Below the pieces are notes generated by a model. It ran no database searches. It was not told the origin of the DNA and worked only from the letters and a program-made list of their open reading frames with translations. From the NCBI RefSeq assembly GCF_910592395.1, contig NC_088319.1, positions 2,668,001-2,732,000 of the forward strand: DNA of 64,000 nucleotides. The letters run 5' to 3'. Positions within the stretch are counted from its first letter, which is position 1. Each line of letters begins with the position of its first letter. The position numbers and the translations under genes were made by a program. This DNA is from Lineus longissimus. Lineage: Eukaryota > Nemertea > Pilidiophora > Heteronemertea > Lineidae. Below, one piece after another: positions 33,372 to 45,647 of this stretch.

Positions 33372-33842
33372 GATATTATAAACATTACTGTAAAAATCCA
33401 GATGGAATGGCATAATGAAAACGTTCGTCGATTAACTGAATATTAGATAACCATACGTAATTCAATATCGGAGATGAAGTCGGAGTGGGACTCGGAACAG
33501 GCCAAGGCTCAGATTTAGCGGAATCTGCAATAAACATTTGAAAAGTTCCATTAGTATCAATTTGCTGAAACCCCTATATTTATATCGACTTAGAAAAAAA
33601 AGACCCAACCTGTCTATAATATATACAGGGTATACCAAAGAGGCTGTATCCGCCTATACGTTAATAATGGGTTTATATAAACAAGATGAGCGCATTACTT
33701 ATGAAGATTGTCTAATCAACAGAGAGAGACAGCCTTCCATCTCTCCCATAATGTAATGTACTAAAACCTAATTTCAACAATTTCATCCACTTCATTTAAA
33801 GATGTCATATCTTAACTTTTAACCGCCACGCCGAACTAGCAG

Positions 33843-34946
33843 AGGGGCACCTATCGGTCGTACCGTGATCTAAGGATCTATGGCCAGTTCCCACCGTGGG
33901 CGGCATCAGTATTTTACCACACAGGGCTAAGTGTCGTAGTCACAGTGGCTCTTTTTCATTACTCCTCGAGTCCTTATCGTAACGTCTACGTCTACAGCCA
34001 AGATGATATAAGCGGAGATTTTAAACTGATGTATCATTTTCATTTTAACGAGCTCGCATTTATTGCTGGCGAATATGGCAATGATGTCATAGGTGTTAGC
34101 ACTCGTCGTGGACGGAAATATGTCGCTGAAAAGTTGCGAGCATTTCAATTCGATTTGATTGGAAGTAGCAATTGCCGAGAGTTGATTCTACCGTATGGTG
34201 AACTTGAGAAAAGCGTCGGTCCAAAGAATTCGAGGTTCAAATATTTCAAAATGGTTTCATGTGGTGAGAATGTTTTCTTGGAGTTGACCTTTCGATGCAA
34301 ATTTCAGCAGCACAAAAACAGGGGAAAAGACCTGTTTATGTCTTGTTTAAATTGGTATAAAATAGTAAACATAGGGTTTGTGCTTAAACTTCGGTATGTT
34401 AAAAGCCTAAAAGAGATAAATTACTCTCTTGTGCCTGAAGCCAAAAGTGCTTTATTATCTGATATGGATAACATCATGTTAGAGGATATCCGATGTGATT
34501 TGAATGGTTATCTCTATAAATCATCAGCCAGAACACACTCCATCACCATCTTAGAAAAACCATACGAGTATAATAAATCCACGTCGATTATCTTACGTGA
34601 TGATTTGTTCAGAAAATTGGGAGACTCTGCAATTCTGTCTTTGTTAGGATCATATAATGTCGTCGTTGAGGTTCATCGGGCGAAGTTCGTTACCATATTT
34701 TTAAGAAAGCGTCCTAAGGAGAGCTTTAGGCTGAATCCTAAGAATCACGCTCAATTTCTGTTTAGGTTGCAATTGGGGCCATGCCTGGATGAATCCGAGG
34801 TGGAAGCTAAGAATACGTTATTGATGACCTTACGTGACCCTTTTGTCACCAACCATTGGTTAATAGTCGGTGCTAATGAAAGATTATTTGCCTGGCCCAA
34901 ATTCGCTACTGGTAAGCAAATGACCGCAAAGGTATTTACTCTGTAA
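33843..34946 (+). CDS. Long open frame of unknown family, copy 4 (GTG at the usual Met)
   Basis: Full-length open frame with GTG at 33945. It carries several private replacements spread along the protein: S8, Y59, C134 (for Trp), K167, R254 and T302. The extra Cys gives six in total. Several silent changes also occur (for example at residues 22, 145, 195, 206 and 310), more than in other copies. It shares M29/A38/F39 with copies 3 and 6 and L222 with copy 6. Confidence 0.6.
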   Translation, partial: RGTYRSYRDLRIYGQFPPWAASVFYHTGLSVVVTVALFHYSSSPYRNVYVYSQDDISGDFKLMYHFHFNELAFIAGEYGNDVIGVSTRRGRKYVAEKLRAFQFDLIGSSNCRELILPYGELEKSVGPKNSRFKYFKMVSCGENVFLELTFRCKFQQHKNRGKDLFMSCLNWYKIVNIGFVLKLRYVKSLKEINYSLVPEAKSALLSDMDNIMLEDIRCDLNGYLYKSSARTHSITILEKPYEYNKSTSIILRDDLFRKLGDSAILSLLGSYNVVVEVHRAKFVTIFLRKRPKESFRLNPKNHAQFLFRLQLGPCLDESEVEAKNTLLMTLRDPFVTNHWLIVGANERLFAWPKFATGKQMTAKVFTL

Positions 34947-35241
34947 CAAAGTACTCGGGTGGACTTATATTGTTTATAAAGCTGAGCTGCACGAACAAAT
35001 CTCACAGTAGCTGATTAAGAAACTAAGATGAGACGGATACGGCACAGCTATGGATGCAATATTTCTGACTGCTACTATGTCTAATAATTCACTACGTTAT
35101 CTTTTCGGAATTTGCACACTAGAATCTTTGTCTAAATTCTTATATCTACTATATATTATAGTAATGAAACACAGCCTTGGGCAGCCGGTGTCATATTATA
35201 GTTGACCAGGTTTAGGAGCATTGGTTAGGCAAGAGTCTTTA

Positions 35242-35482
35242 AATAAAAAAATTGAAAGACTCTCAGACTGGTTGAAAGACTCTGGTCAGGCAAATCCCAA
35301 GGATACTAAGTAATCTTGTTCTGAGCAACACCACTATCTTTTAATAAATGTGATGTGGTCACATTCCGGAGTTCAACTAAGTGCCCTTGGTCAGAACGAT
35401 ATGAAAACACTATGAGCAAGTCGATGACTCTCATTTGAATGACGGTCGCCGTATTTGAAAGATCATCTTTCAAATGAGAGTC
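35242..35482 (+). terminator. PolyA signals and GACTC stem-loops, U4
   Basis: AATAAA at 35242 and 35343; inverted pair intact at 35426-35482. Confidence 0.35.
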
Positions 35483-35747
35483 TGGAAAGAGTCAGTTCGA
35501 ACACTAAACTGTTATTGCAATACAACGCAATAGTTTGAAATTGAAAGTGAAAGAAAGCGTTATTCGGAGGTTTCAGCTTGCATCTTCTTTTATTGACGGT
35601 CATGGCCTCTATGGACCATATAATACAATCCATCAGAATACAATACGGCCGGAGACCTTTTCCAGGGGGACATTTTCCACTTCTACACTGGATTGTGTGA
35701 CCCAGTTCAATTTTGTCATCGATCAATTTAGTTCACCATCGCGTTGC

Positions 35748-35961
35748 AAAGATATCTGGTCGATCATCTTCATCGAATCGGAGTTTACGTCCTCATTTCA
35801 AAGATGTCTGGTCGCCGTCGTCACCGAGTTGGAGTTCATGCTCACGTTCGTGTTTCAACGATCGCTGGTCGAGTGCAGTCACCGAGTCGGAGCTTTTGAC
35901 CACGTTTCAACGATCTCAGGTTGATTATCGTCACCGAGTCGGAGTTCATGCAAATCTTTTG
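35748..35961. repeat. ~52 bp minisatellite, U4
   Basis: Four units, near-identical to U1. Confidence 0.65.
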
Positions 35962-36750
35962 ATCGTTGTGTTTGTATTTTTTATATGTCTATTTTAGACT
36001 ACTTCTCAATGTTGGCTAGATGCGTGATTTGCTGTAATGTTATCATTAATCCTGTGGTTCTGGTCATCATTTAATCGCGAGGCTTACAAGCGTCCTGGGA
36101 TCACTTGATGAGCATGAATAATTGGTGAGATAGAAGACATTTGCCAGTAAGTTGAAATGTGATTTAGATTCGATCGAAGCCTTTCGACGTCCGCGTTCAT
36201 TCATGTATATATGGTCAGGTCAGCTAGCGTCTGTTATCTCATGCAATTACTCCATTCCCGATTGAGGGTCCCATGGAATCGCAACGTTTAGCTCCACTCT
36301 GCTCATTGTATTTTTTAAAATTGTATGGCTTGCGATTCTGTCAGGTCCGGCCAATGGAGACCAGTTTGCCACTGGCAAACTTGTAGACCAGTGCAACCTG
36401 CTCAGGGTCGGACAATCGGCGACTAAACCGGTATCCCAACCAGAGTCTTTGACTTTGGTGGTGAGGGTGGCCAGACACCCAGATGGAACTAAAACCAATA
36501 TTCATCTTAAGAGCTGATGAGCTCATCGTCGAAACCTTGGCCATCTATCGACTCATTGAGAGGAGATGGGCTCTGCAAGGAGTTACCCAGCCCGTGAATC
36601 AACATAGCAAGGAAAACAACGAAATCCATACCGGATCGGATGCGTCCCGGGTTATGAACGTTCGCGCCTACCACAAGCCAGGGTGGAGTTGATAAATGTG
36701 CAACTGGCATCCAGACACCCATAATCTGCCTTCGGCGACAGAACATCGTT

Positions 36751-36930
36751 ATCGGAAAATGGCATGTGCGAACCCTGAATGCTGCGGACAAGGTCGAACA
36801 GCTCGAGTATGAACTTCAGCGGTACAGGTGGAATATTGTTGGTCTGGCTGTGGCCAGGCTCACTGGTACAGGTGAGATGACAAAAGCTGATAGACACATA
36901 CTCTTCTTGAGTGGTCAACATTCCTAGTGT
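36751..36930 (+). pseudogene. RTE-type endonuclease fossil, U4 (N-terminal piece only)
   Basis: Only about 180 bp survive, up to the GEMTKADRH region; a deletion then joins it to tail sequence at 36931, removing the MITE and all later motifs. Confidence 0.65.
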
Positions 36931-38510
36931 TTACGTTTAATCATAATTATCATGTCAGTGAACAACTTGATTATAGGCATCTCATAAAATATAACCCATA
37001 CTAGTCCAGCAAGTCAGGAATGCAAACAGGATGATAAAAGTAGGAAACAGGTTAAGAAGTTTCTATGCTATTCCCGATTAAACAACTGATAAAATGATAG
37101 AGATAATATACTAGTATTGTACCGTCCTTTATTGCGAGCTAGACTGTACATTCGTAAGAGGATTCTTGCCAGATTCCTAATAAAGTTAAGATCTAAACTA
37201 AGAAATCTTGCAACGAAATGTACATGCACCCGTTCACAAAACTGAATAATATCTTTAAAATCTTATACAAATCTTAATTCTGGATTTTGGCCGGGGAGAT
37301 CAGAGCCGCGATAATCGATTCCTGTCCCCCATGCAAGGACCTACGATGACCACCGTTAACATGGTAAACGAGCGATTTTTGTTGCATGCAATCATGATCA
37401 CAGGTCGTAGTGACAAAAAGCATCAGTCTACTTTAGCTTCAAGGATCAGGATCAGAAATAGCTACGTAACAACATTTTTATATGTGAACATGCGTATGGG
37501 GTCGGATTCTATTCCACGATATCCATTTTCAAAGCAATCGATGTCAAAATAAGTTGATGCACTGTTTTCTTTGAATCAATTTTCACAAATACAGTTATTG
37601 ACGCTGGTTGTGTTGTTATTGATTAAACGTTGTCTTGTTAAAGCCACAGTTATCTTGCTAATATCAGGCTCTATTGCATCGGTTGTGTCTGTCGCAGCAG
37701 AACTAGGGACACCAGATCAGAGAGGTGACTTAACATGCTATTTTCGAAATTCACCATTTCCTTATCAGCGCCTCTTGTAGCGGAGCTCAGAGACGTAGGC
37801 GCTGACGTCCTCACTTACGTCCTCACTTACTTAAGAGATTTACTTTTGGCGAACTATTGACCAAACGAAGCTTGATATGCCTAATTATTATTTCAGCATG
37901 GTATTAAATGTGTGCTTTTACCTTTGATGTGTTGTTGTGAATTACGTGAACGCTCTATTAAACGTCCTTGGTTTCAGTTGATGTGTCTGGCATTTGACCG
38001 ACGAATGTTTGGGGTCAGCGCTGACAGCAGTGTTAAAGTATGTTATTTGTACACAAATGCATTTGAGATATACATGTACGCTCGTGCCATGCAAAATTCT
38101 GCATTTTAACATATCCCAGGAGGCTGTTGGTTGAGTTTCCAAAAACTCTCAGTTCCGCAAACAGAAAGAGGCTAACTATGATTTGTGATAGCAATGTATT
38201 TCAGAATGTCCCTTCGATAATCAAATCGTCATTGATCCATTGTCGAAATATGCTTGTCTTAACAGAAGATTTCGCGTTTAGGAGGTTTTCTCAAATTTGG
38301 CGAGTAGGTCATGATCGCGAAAGCATTCTGCCGCGAAAATCCTTTCCTTTTCGGCAAGAATTCCATGTCATTGTTGGCATTGCATCCAGCTACAGGCCTC
38401 ATTGCGATCGAAGTGTTTAAAGAGACTGCGTTTACAGTGTGCCCTTCGAAATTAGCACGTATCGTAATGACTCCTAATAACCACAAATTCCACATGTCTT
38501 GAATAGTGCC

Positions 38511-39082
38511 CACCCAGGACCAATCTTGGTGTACCTTAACTTCACTTAAATATCCGTATGTGCACCCAGTGTGAAATTCGCGCCGATTAAAAACCTGTGT
38601 CAAAGGTTGAAAATGGTATGTTTGTCTTGTAGCAAATCACAAAATCTCGTGTCGAACATTTGCTCTATTTTTCGCTTAAAAAGTGTATAAATATACATGT
38701 ATGACAGATGGTGGTGAGAAATAAAGAAAAAGTATTTTTAAGAACATAATACTATTTACTATGTCATTAGGTATGCTGTATGAGATGATTCCCCCATCCA
38801 TACATACATCCGTTCATAGCACACGTGTGCGCAATGACCCCTAGATCCTGCCACTGATGTCGAACTGACATTTTGACACCTCGTTTACAGTTAGTGTTCA
38901 GCAAAATTACGGATGTAGAGCAAAAGCACGCGTACCCCACATCGGACACAGGTTTTTTAATCGGCGCGTATTTCAATATGTTTGCACAAAATGATCCTTT
39001 TAAAGCAGCACCCAGGAGCATCCTGGGTGCGGTGCTGTTAAGGTACACCCAGCTTGGTCCTTGGTACACCTAAGGTGCACCC
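38511..39082. mobile_element. Foldback-type element, U5 (left end trimmed)
   Basis: Copy of the ~590 bp inverted-arm element with the same trimmed left end as U4 and U7. No coding content. Confidence 0.55.
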
Positions 39083-39491
39083 ATGACGACATTTGCCCTT
39101 TCGACGACACTGACTGTATTGCATGTGTTAGGTCGACTGAAATATTGTGAAGGATAGACACCTACATGTAGATGTAGGTGACACTAGTTAATTTGTTTTA
39201 GCTATATCGTGTATTCAAAAATGAAAGAAACAATCACATGCAAAAAAATTTCTGAAGAAAATCTGTTGAGAAACCCTTTACCTTTACAGTATTCTAAACG
39301 GATTTTAATAGGTGCTGTATAGGTTTTTCATGTATGATTTAAAAAGTTATTTTAGTTATATAGAGTTTCTATGTTTATAAAATACATAGACTACACTGTA
39401 TATATTATTTAGATTTTTTTTCACATGGGATCTTATAGTTTATAGGTTGTCCTTTACAAACCCTATACAGGTGCTATACCGGTATAGATTT

Positions 39492-39498
39492 TATATAG
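39492..39498 (+). promoter_or_regulatory. TATATAG box upstream of PAN frame, U5
   Basis: 141 bp before the ATG at 39633. Confidence 0.3.
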
Positions 39499-39632
39499 CC
39501 TTTTTTGGCCATTTTTGGCCATTTTCTTTAAAGATTTGCTCCGGAGGATTTTGTCTGTGGTATAAGTTTGCAATGACACCATCAATATCTCGAGAAAGCA
39601 GGTAATCCAATCAAGAATTATATTGCGTGTAA

Positions 39633-40019
39633 ATGCAATTCATGACTATATGGGAGTTATTGCTGGTCCTGACCAACATTGACAGAGCTCTAGCAAGTTT
39701 AGTGTTTTCCTCATTTCAATTCATGGCAATGGACATTAACGGAACTGATAGCAATTTAACTTTCGCAATCTTACGAGTTCAGTCAATTCTTCGATGTGGT
39801 ATGGCATGCTCGAATATTCAGATGTGCGTTGCCTTTTTCACCACCCCCAAGAACGGCCATGACGGCCATGATCAAACGGAAACCTGCCATCTTCACAAGA
39901 ATGCTGCTACCAAGGACTGGACTTGTAGAGGCGGGAAAACAGGGCATCGGCTTTGGAAAAAGCAGGTAGCCAATATTTCGGTTTTTATATTCGCAACCTA
40001 TTTTGCAATAAAGACATAA
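39633..40019 (+). CDS. Secreted PAN/apple-like protein or first exon, copy 5
   Basis: Intact frame with K73, G78, N90 and G100; all other residues are the common ones. Signal peptide, Cys set, both sequons and CAG|GTAGCC (exon end 39965) are kept. Shares a silent TGT at Cys98 with copy 4, although the two differ in neighbouring residues. Confidence 0.6.
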   Translation: MQFMTIWELLLVLTNIDRALASLVFSSFQFMAMDINGTDSNLTFAILRVQSILRCGMACSNIQMCVAFFTTPKNGHDGHDQTETCHLHKNAATKDWTCRGGKTGHRLWKKQVANISVFIFATYFAIKT

Positions 40020-41379
40020 TTTGCTGTTGTTGCGTGCGCAACCGGTTAGACACTAGGACGGCGTTGCTTGCCCTACTGACAAGCTCGCATTGGATTGTTT
40101 GATATCGGAATTTCGTTAGTCCTAGACTGGTTGCCTACCAGGGCTAAAGAAGCCATATTTAGTATATTTAGTGTGTTGGGTTTAATTACAGTTAGTATGA
40201 ATGACTCGTTCTATGGAACGATCTCCATCATCCGCGCATTGCGCCCATAATTGTTAGAACTCAAATTTTCTTCAACGACGTTAACCGGAGCGCCCGAGAC
40301 TGGAATATGAAACTTTATGCAGCGGTTGAAACAAAAACCTAATTCTCGTGGGAATGCATGGCGTACAGTCAACTGAGGAATAAGGTGTACACCTACACTT
40401 CAACTTTGAGGGTAAATTATGGTCGTCTGATGATTACTTCGATTCAACTGAACTGGTAAACATTTTTCACAAATATATGATAAATTACGTGAAACTGCAC
40501 AATACTACTTTCAAATTCAGACCGACCTCTGCTTTAGGCGTACCTGTCTATAATGAAGTCGTATTTTAAGTCGTGCACTGCAATTTGGATAACCACTTCG
40601 TTGTAGCCATCTTATACACTGATCCAATTTGATATCATAAACATTACTGTAAAAATCCAGATGGAATGGCATAATGAAAACGTTCGTCGATTAACTGAAT
40701 ATTAGATAACCGTACGTAATTCAATATCGGAGATGAGGTCGGAGTGGGACTCGGAGTGGGACTCGGAACGGGCCAAGGCTCAGATTTAGCGGAATCTGCA
40801 ATAAACATTTGAAAAGTTCTTTTTAGTATCAATTTGCTGAAACCCATATATTTATCGACTTAGGAAAAAAAACAACCAACATGCATGACAAAATGATCTG
40901 CATTATTCTTCTCGGACCATTTCCACATCGGCTTTGGTGGGGGAGAAGGCCAAACGTAGCAATTTTTACAAATAATTATCATATACATATTCTATAGCGA
41001 TCTTTTCATGTGGATTGTTTTTGGGTGTTCCCGCTCAATTTTACCATAATTTTCCAGTTTTCCCAGTTTTCCGCAGTTTTCGTAGATTCCGCTTAATTGC
41101 CCTGGTCGTCAGGATGATTTTCAGAGTGGCGCTCATTGTTGCCAACCTGTCTATACTATATACAGGGTATACCAAAAAGGCTGTCTCCGCCTATACGTTA
41201 ATAATGGGTTTGTATAAACAAGATGAGCGCATTACTTATGAAGATTTTCTAATCAACAGAGAGAGACAGCCTTCCATCTCTCCCACAATGTAATGTATTA
41301 AAACCTAATTTCAACAATTTCATCCACTTCATTTAAAGATGTCATATCTTAACTTTTAACCGCCACGCCGAACTAGCAG

Positions 41380-42483
41380 AGGGGCACCTATCGGTCGTAC
41401 CGTGATGTAAGGATCAATGGCCAGTTCCCAGCATGGGCGGCATCGGTATTTTACCACACAGGGCTAAGTGTCATAGTCACAGTGGCTCTTTTTCATTACT
41501 CCTTGAGTACTTATCGTAACGTCTACGTCTACAGCCAAGATGATATAAGCGGAGATTTTAAACTGACGTATCATTTTCATTTTGACGAGCTCACATACAT
41601 TGCTGGCGAATATGGCAATGATGTCATAGGTGTTCGCACTCGTCAGGGACGGCCATCTGTCACTGAAAAGTTGCGAGCATTTCAATTCGATTTGATTGGA
41701 AGTAGCAATTGCCGAGAGTTGATTCTACCGTATGGTGAACTTGAGAAAAGCGTCGGTCCAAAGAATTCGAGGTTCAAATATTTCAAAATGGTTTCATGTG
41801 GTGAGAATGTTTTCTTGGAGTTGACCTTTCGATGCAAATTTCAGCAGCACAAAAACAGGGAAAAATACCTGTTTATGTCTTGGTTAAATTGGTATAAAAT
41901 AGAAAACATAGGGTTTGTTCTTAAACTTCGGTATGTTAAAAGCCTAAAAGAGATAAATTACTCTCTTGTGCCTGAAGCCGAAAGTGCTTTATTATCTGAT
42001 ATGGATAACATCATGTTAGAGGATATCCGATGTGATTTGAATGGTTATCTCTATAAATCATCAGCTAGAACACACTCCATCACCATCTTAGGAAAACCGT
42101 ACGAGTATAATAAATCCACGTCGATTATCTTACGTGATGATTTTTTCAGAAAATTGGGAGACTCCGCAATTCTGTCTTTGTTAGGATCATATAATGTCGT
42201 CGTTGAGGTTCATCGGGCGAAGTTCGTTACCATATTTTTAAGTAAGCGTCCTAAGGAGAGCTTTAGGCTGAATCCTAAGAATCACGCTCAATTTCTGTTT
42301 AGGTTGCAATTGGGGCCATGCCTGGATGAATCCGAGGTGGAAGCTAAGAATACGTTATTGATGACCTTACGTGACCCTTTTGTCTCCAACCATTGGTTAA
42401 TAGTCGGTGCGAATGAAAGATTATTTGCCTGGCCCAAATTCGCTACTGGTAAGCAAATGACCGCAAAGGTATTTACTCTGTAA
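41380..42483 (+). CDS. Long open frame of unknown family, copy 5 (GTG at the usual Met)
   Basis: Full-length open frame with GTG at 41482. N-terminal third combines L3/T10 (as in copy 6) with T29/T38/Y39 and R52/Q55/T61 (as in copy 2). Private changes are D35, P58, Y129, E141 and G204, and two in the extension (Asn for Tyr, Ala for Pro before the conserved Trp). From residue 205 it matches the commonest sequence. Confidence 0.6.
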   Translation, partial: RGTYRSYRDVRINGQFPAWAASVFYHTGLSVIVTVALFHYSLSTYRNVYVYSQDDISGDFKLTYHFHFDELTYIAGEYGNDVIGVRTRQGRPSVTEKLRAFQFDLIGSSNCRELILPYGELEKSVGPKNSRFKYFKMVSCGENVFLELTFRCKFQQHKNREKYLFMSWLNWYKIENIGFVLKLRYVKSLKEINYSLVPEAESALLSDMDNIMLEDIRCDLNGYLYKSSARTHSITILGKPYEYNKSTSIILRDDFFRKLGDSAILSLLGSYNVVVEVHRAKFVTIFLSKRPKESFRLNPKNHAQFLFRLQLGPCLDESEVEAKNTLLMTLRDPFVSNHWLIVGANERLFAWPKFATGKQMTAKVFTL

Positions 42484-42778
42484 CAAAGTACTCGGGTGGA
42501 CTTATATTGTTTATAAAGCTGAGCTGCACGAACAAATCTCACAGTAGCTGATTAAGAAACTAAGATGAGACGGATACGGCACAGCTATGGATGCAATATT
42601 TCTGACTGCTACTATGTCTAATAATTCACTACGTTATCTTTTCGGAATTTGCACACTAGAATCTTTGTCTAAATTCTTATATCTACTATATATTATAGTA
42701 ATGAAACACAGCCTTGGGCAGCCGGTGTCATATTATAGTTGACCAGGTTTAGGAGCATTGGTTAGGCAAGAGTCTTTA

Positions 42779-42885
42779 AATAAAAAATTTGAAAGACTCT
42801 CAGACTGGTTGAAAGACTCTGGTCAGGCAAATCCCAACGATACTAAGTAATCTTGTTCTGAGCAACACCACTATCTTTTAATAAA
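42779..42885 (+). terminator. PolyA signals, U5 (stem degraded)
   Basis: AATAAA at 42779 and 42880. The downstream stem-loop has decayed: the left arm is replaced by GACTGTTATTTGA and the inner hairpin reads TTTGGGAGAT on its left side, leaving mismatches. Confidence 0.3.
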
Positions 42886-43293
42886 CGTGATGTGGTCACA
42901 TACCTTAGTTCAACTAAGTGCCCTCGGCCAGACGAGATGAAAAACACTATGAGCAAGTCGAAGACAGACTGTTATTTGAATGACGATCGCCGTATTTGGG
43001 AGATCATCTTTCAAATGAGAGTATGGAAAGAGTCAGTTCGACCACTAAACTGTTATTGCAATACAACGTAATAGTTGTAAATTGAAAGTGAAAGAAAGCG
43101 ATATTCGGAGGTTTCAGCTTGCATCTTCTTTTATTGACGGTCATGGCCTCTATGCACCATATAATACAATCCATCAGAATTCAAAACGGACGGAGACTTT
43201 TTCCAGGGGGACATTTTCCACTGCTACACTGTACTGGATTGTGTGACCCAGTTCAATTTTGTCATTGAATAATTGAGTTCACCATCGCGTTGC

Positions 43294-43507
43294 CAAGATA
43301 TCTGGTCGATTATCTTCATCGAATCGGAGCTTACGTCCTCGTTTCAAAGATGTCTGGTCGCCGTCGTCACCGAGTTGGAGTTCATGCTCACGTTCGTGTT
43401 TCAACGATCGCTGGTCGAGTGCAGTCACCGAGTCGGAGCTTACGACCACGTTTCAACGATCTCAGGTTGAAAATCGTCTCCGAGTCGGAGTTCATGAAAA
43501 TCTTTGG
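43294..43507. repeat. ~52 bp minisatellite, U5 (diverged)
   Basis: Four units with more substitutions than elsewhere (for example GTTGCC and GGATCG at the ends), matching the generally older look of the U5 tail. Copy number still four. Confidence 0.6.
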
Positions 43508-43889
43508 ATCGTTGTGTTTCTATTTTTTATGTCTATTTTAGACTACTTCTCAATGCTGGCTAGATGCATGGCTTGCTGTTATGTTATCATTAAACCTGTG
43601 GTTCTGGTCATCATTCAGACACGAGGCTTTCAAGCCTCTTGGGATCATTTGATGAGCATGATTAATAGTTACAATAGAAGACACTTACCAGTCAGTTGAA
43701 GTGTGATTGAGATTCGATCGAAACCTTAAAATCAGGAATTGAGTAATAACATGCCCGCCGTTTCTTATTTTTGAGGGTCATAGTTTCGGCTGCATTTTTC
43801 TTTGTGCCTTGTTCTCCCTGACGTACGCGTTCAAGTATGAGTGTTCAGGTGAGCTAGCGTCTGCTATCTAATTTTATTACTCCATTCCC

Positions 43890-44871
43890 ATGCGGGCAAG
43901 ATCGAACAGCTCGAGTATGAAGTTAGGCGATATAGGTCGAACAGTGTTGGTCTGGCTGAGGCAAGGCTCACTGGTACAGGTGAGATGACAACAGCCGATG
44001 GACACAGACTCTTCTTTAGTGGTAAACATTCCAAGCGTGGATATGGGATGGCAGCCATGATTCATAAGGACACGGCACCAGCAGTTCTAAAAGCAACCTA
44101 TTGGTAGTCCCTAGTGCACCAACTGTGAAATTTGTAAAAACTAACCATTAATTAGTGGTTCCAACTAAAATAGGTAGTAAAACTACCATCAAAATGGTTA
44201 AGAATTACCATTTTGATAGTTAAAACAAATAATTCCACAGTCAGTGCAATAGCAACTACATGTACCAGAGTAGTAAAACATAACAATAATTAGTTACTTT
44301 CACTATTTAATTTTAAAAAGAGTATTGACCAGTCTCCAACCGTATGATGACTGTGAGGATCAGCGCAAAACCATTCAACCTGTCAGTTGTCCAGATCTGC
44401 GCTCCAACAAGCTTTGGATCCGAGGACAGGATGAATGGATTTTACGAAGACATCATGGCTACTATGCAGTCTCTCCCAAAGCAGGACATTATTATGGTAG
44501 TAGGGGGCTGTGACGCAAAAATCGGCACCGATGCCTAGGACCAATGGAAAGGCAACGTCGGGAGATTTTGCTCAGGAGTAACAAACAAGAGGGGTCTCCG
44601 GATAATTGAATTTCCTCAAAAACTCAGTCGAAAGGCAACTTGGCATTCTCCTATTGGTAACACACACAACATGATCGAGTACATTACTGTTACGAAAGTT
44701 TTCGTGAGCAGCATCAGCATGGCTGAGACCAGGACCTATCCAGGAGCAGATGTTGGAATTGACCATGATCCTGTCCTTACCCCAATCGCGTTTTTACTAT
44801 CCTCATGGCAAGCTACAATCCACGCCCGAGTTGTCCCTTTGAGATACTGTATTATGCTAAATGACCTTGAA
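43890..44871 (+). pseudogene. RTE-type endonuclease fossil, U5 (best preserved start)
   Basis: Here the N-terminal part reads in one frame for about 67 codons (AGKIEQLEYEVRRYRSNSVG, then GTGEMTTADGHRLFFSG and MIHKDTAPAVLKAT) up to the MITE at 44095. After it, RISAKPFNLSVVQICAPTSF, VVGGCDAKIGTDA then TAG, and NTHNMIEYITVTKVF to IDHDPVLTP. Again Gly replaces the catalytic Asp. A ~40 bp loss removes the ARFHELAIANT part. Confidence 0.75.
44095..44326. mobile_element. MITE-like insertion inside endonuclease fossil, U5
   Basis: Same insertion point. The central palindrome ACCATCAAAATGGT / ACCATTTTGATAGTT is best preserved here and in U1. Confidence 0.6.
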
Positions 44872-45647
44872 TGACGTGTGACAGTGAGAGACTGATATTT
44901 CTGCTCCTATGGCGGAATTTTAAATCTGAATTGCTTAAAGGTATGGACGGTTTTTTATTGCAGTATGTTTGTTCTTCCTCTGGTTCATCAGGAGTAAACT
45001 ATTTTTCTGAACGTGTTCGATGCTTTTCCAATTCTGTTTCAGCTCTTACATAGACGAAAAACGCGTTGTTTCGTTATTTCTAGTACGCACAAGTCTTGGC
45101 GCCAAAGACCTTTCCCGCCACGTGAGTACACGCTGAGATCCGCGTGTTCGTCACCCCGCTATTAAGATGCAACGTCATTTCTATTTATTGTCGCAGTTGC
45201 AGGGTAATCAAGCGCCATCAGCGTGACGACGGAAAATTCGAGATCAGCACCAAGAGGTCACAGGGTAGATCCATTGCTCCAAAAAACGCCTTACTAGTGC
45301 ATCGTTCCACGTGCAAATGGTCGACGCACGTAGAGCTAACTCGGGTCAAATCGGAGTCAACATCGAAAAAGAGTGATAATTCAGTCAGATTTTGAATTTT
45401 TCCTCTTTTTGCGCAATTTGTTGATGGAAACTACTTAATATATGGATTAAGAGGTGACTGGGTAGCTGACAGCTGAATAATATTGCCCTTAATAATGCCA
45501 ATGGTCTTTTAATGCCAACCCGCTTTAAAGTCTTAATTGGGCATCTCATAAAACATAACCCCTGCTGGAATGCAAACAGGATTTTAAAAGTAGGAAGCAG
45601 ATGTTTAGACGTTTATGCTATACCCGATTAAACGACTGATAAAACGA
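44872..45647. other. Long tail segment, no gene seen, U5
   Basis: Counterpart of the U1 tail, about 95% similar by eye, with scattered small indels that break any frame. Leads into the class B head of U6 just as U1 leads into U2. Confidence 0.5.

Larger units (their letters stand above)
29949..37213 (+). repeat. Tandem unit U4 (class A head, two deletions)
   Basis: Shortest complete unit, about 7.27 kb. One deletion of about 265 bp removes sequence between the PAN exon and the long exon (junction near 33603). A second removes most of the endonuclease fossil and its MITE (junction at 36930/36931). Both gene frames remain intact. Confidence 0.9.
37214..45647 (+). repeat. Tandem unit U5 (class A head, long tail)
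   Basis: Complete unit of about 8.43 kb. From about 42880 it diverges more from the other units, and its tail (44872-45647) matches that of U1. It keeps the best-preserved start of the endonuclease fossil. Confidence 0.9.
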
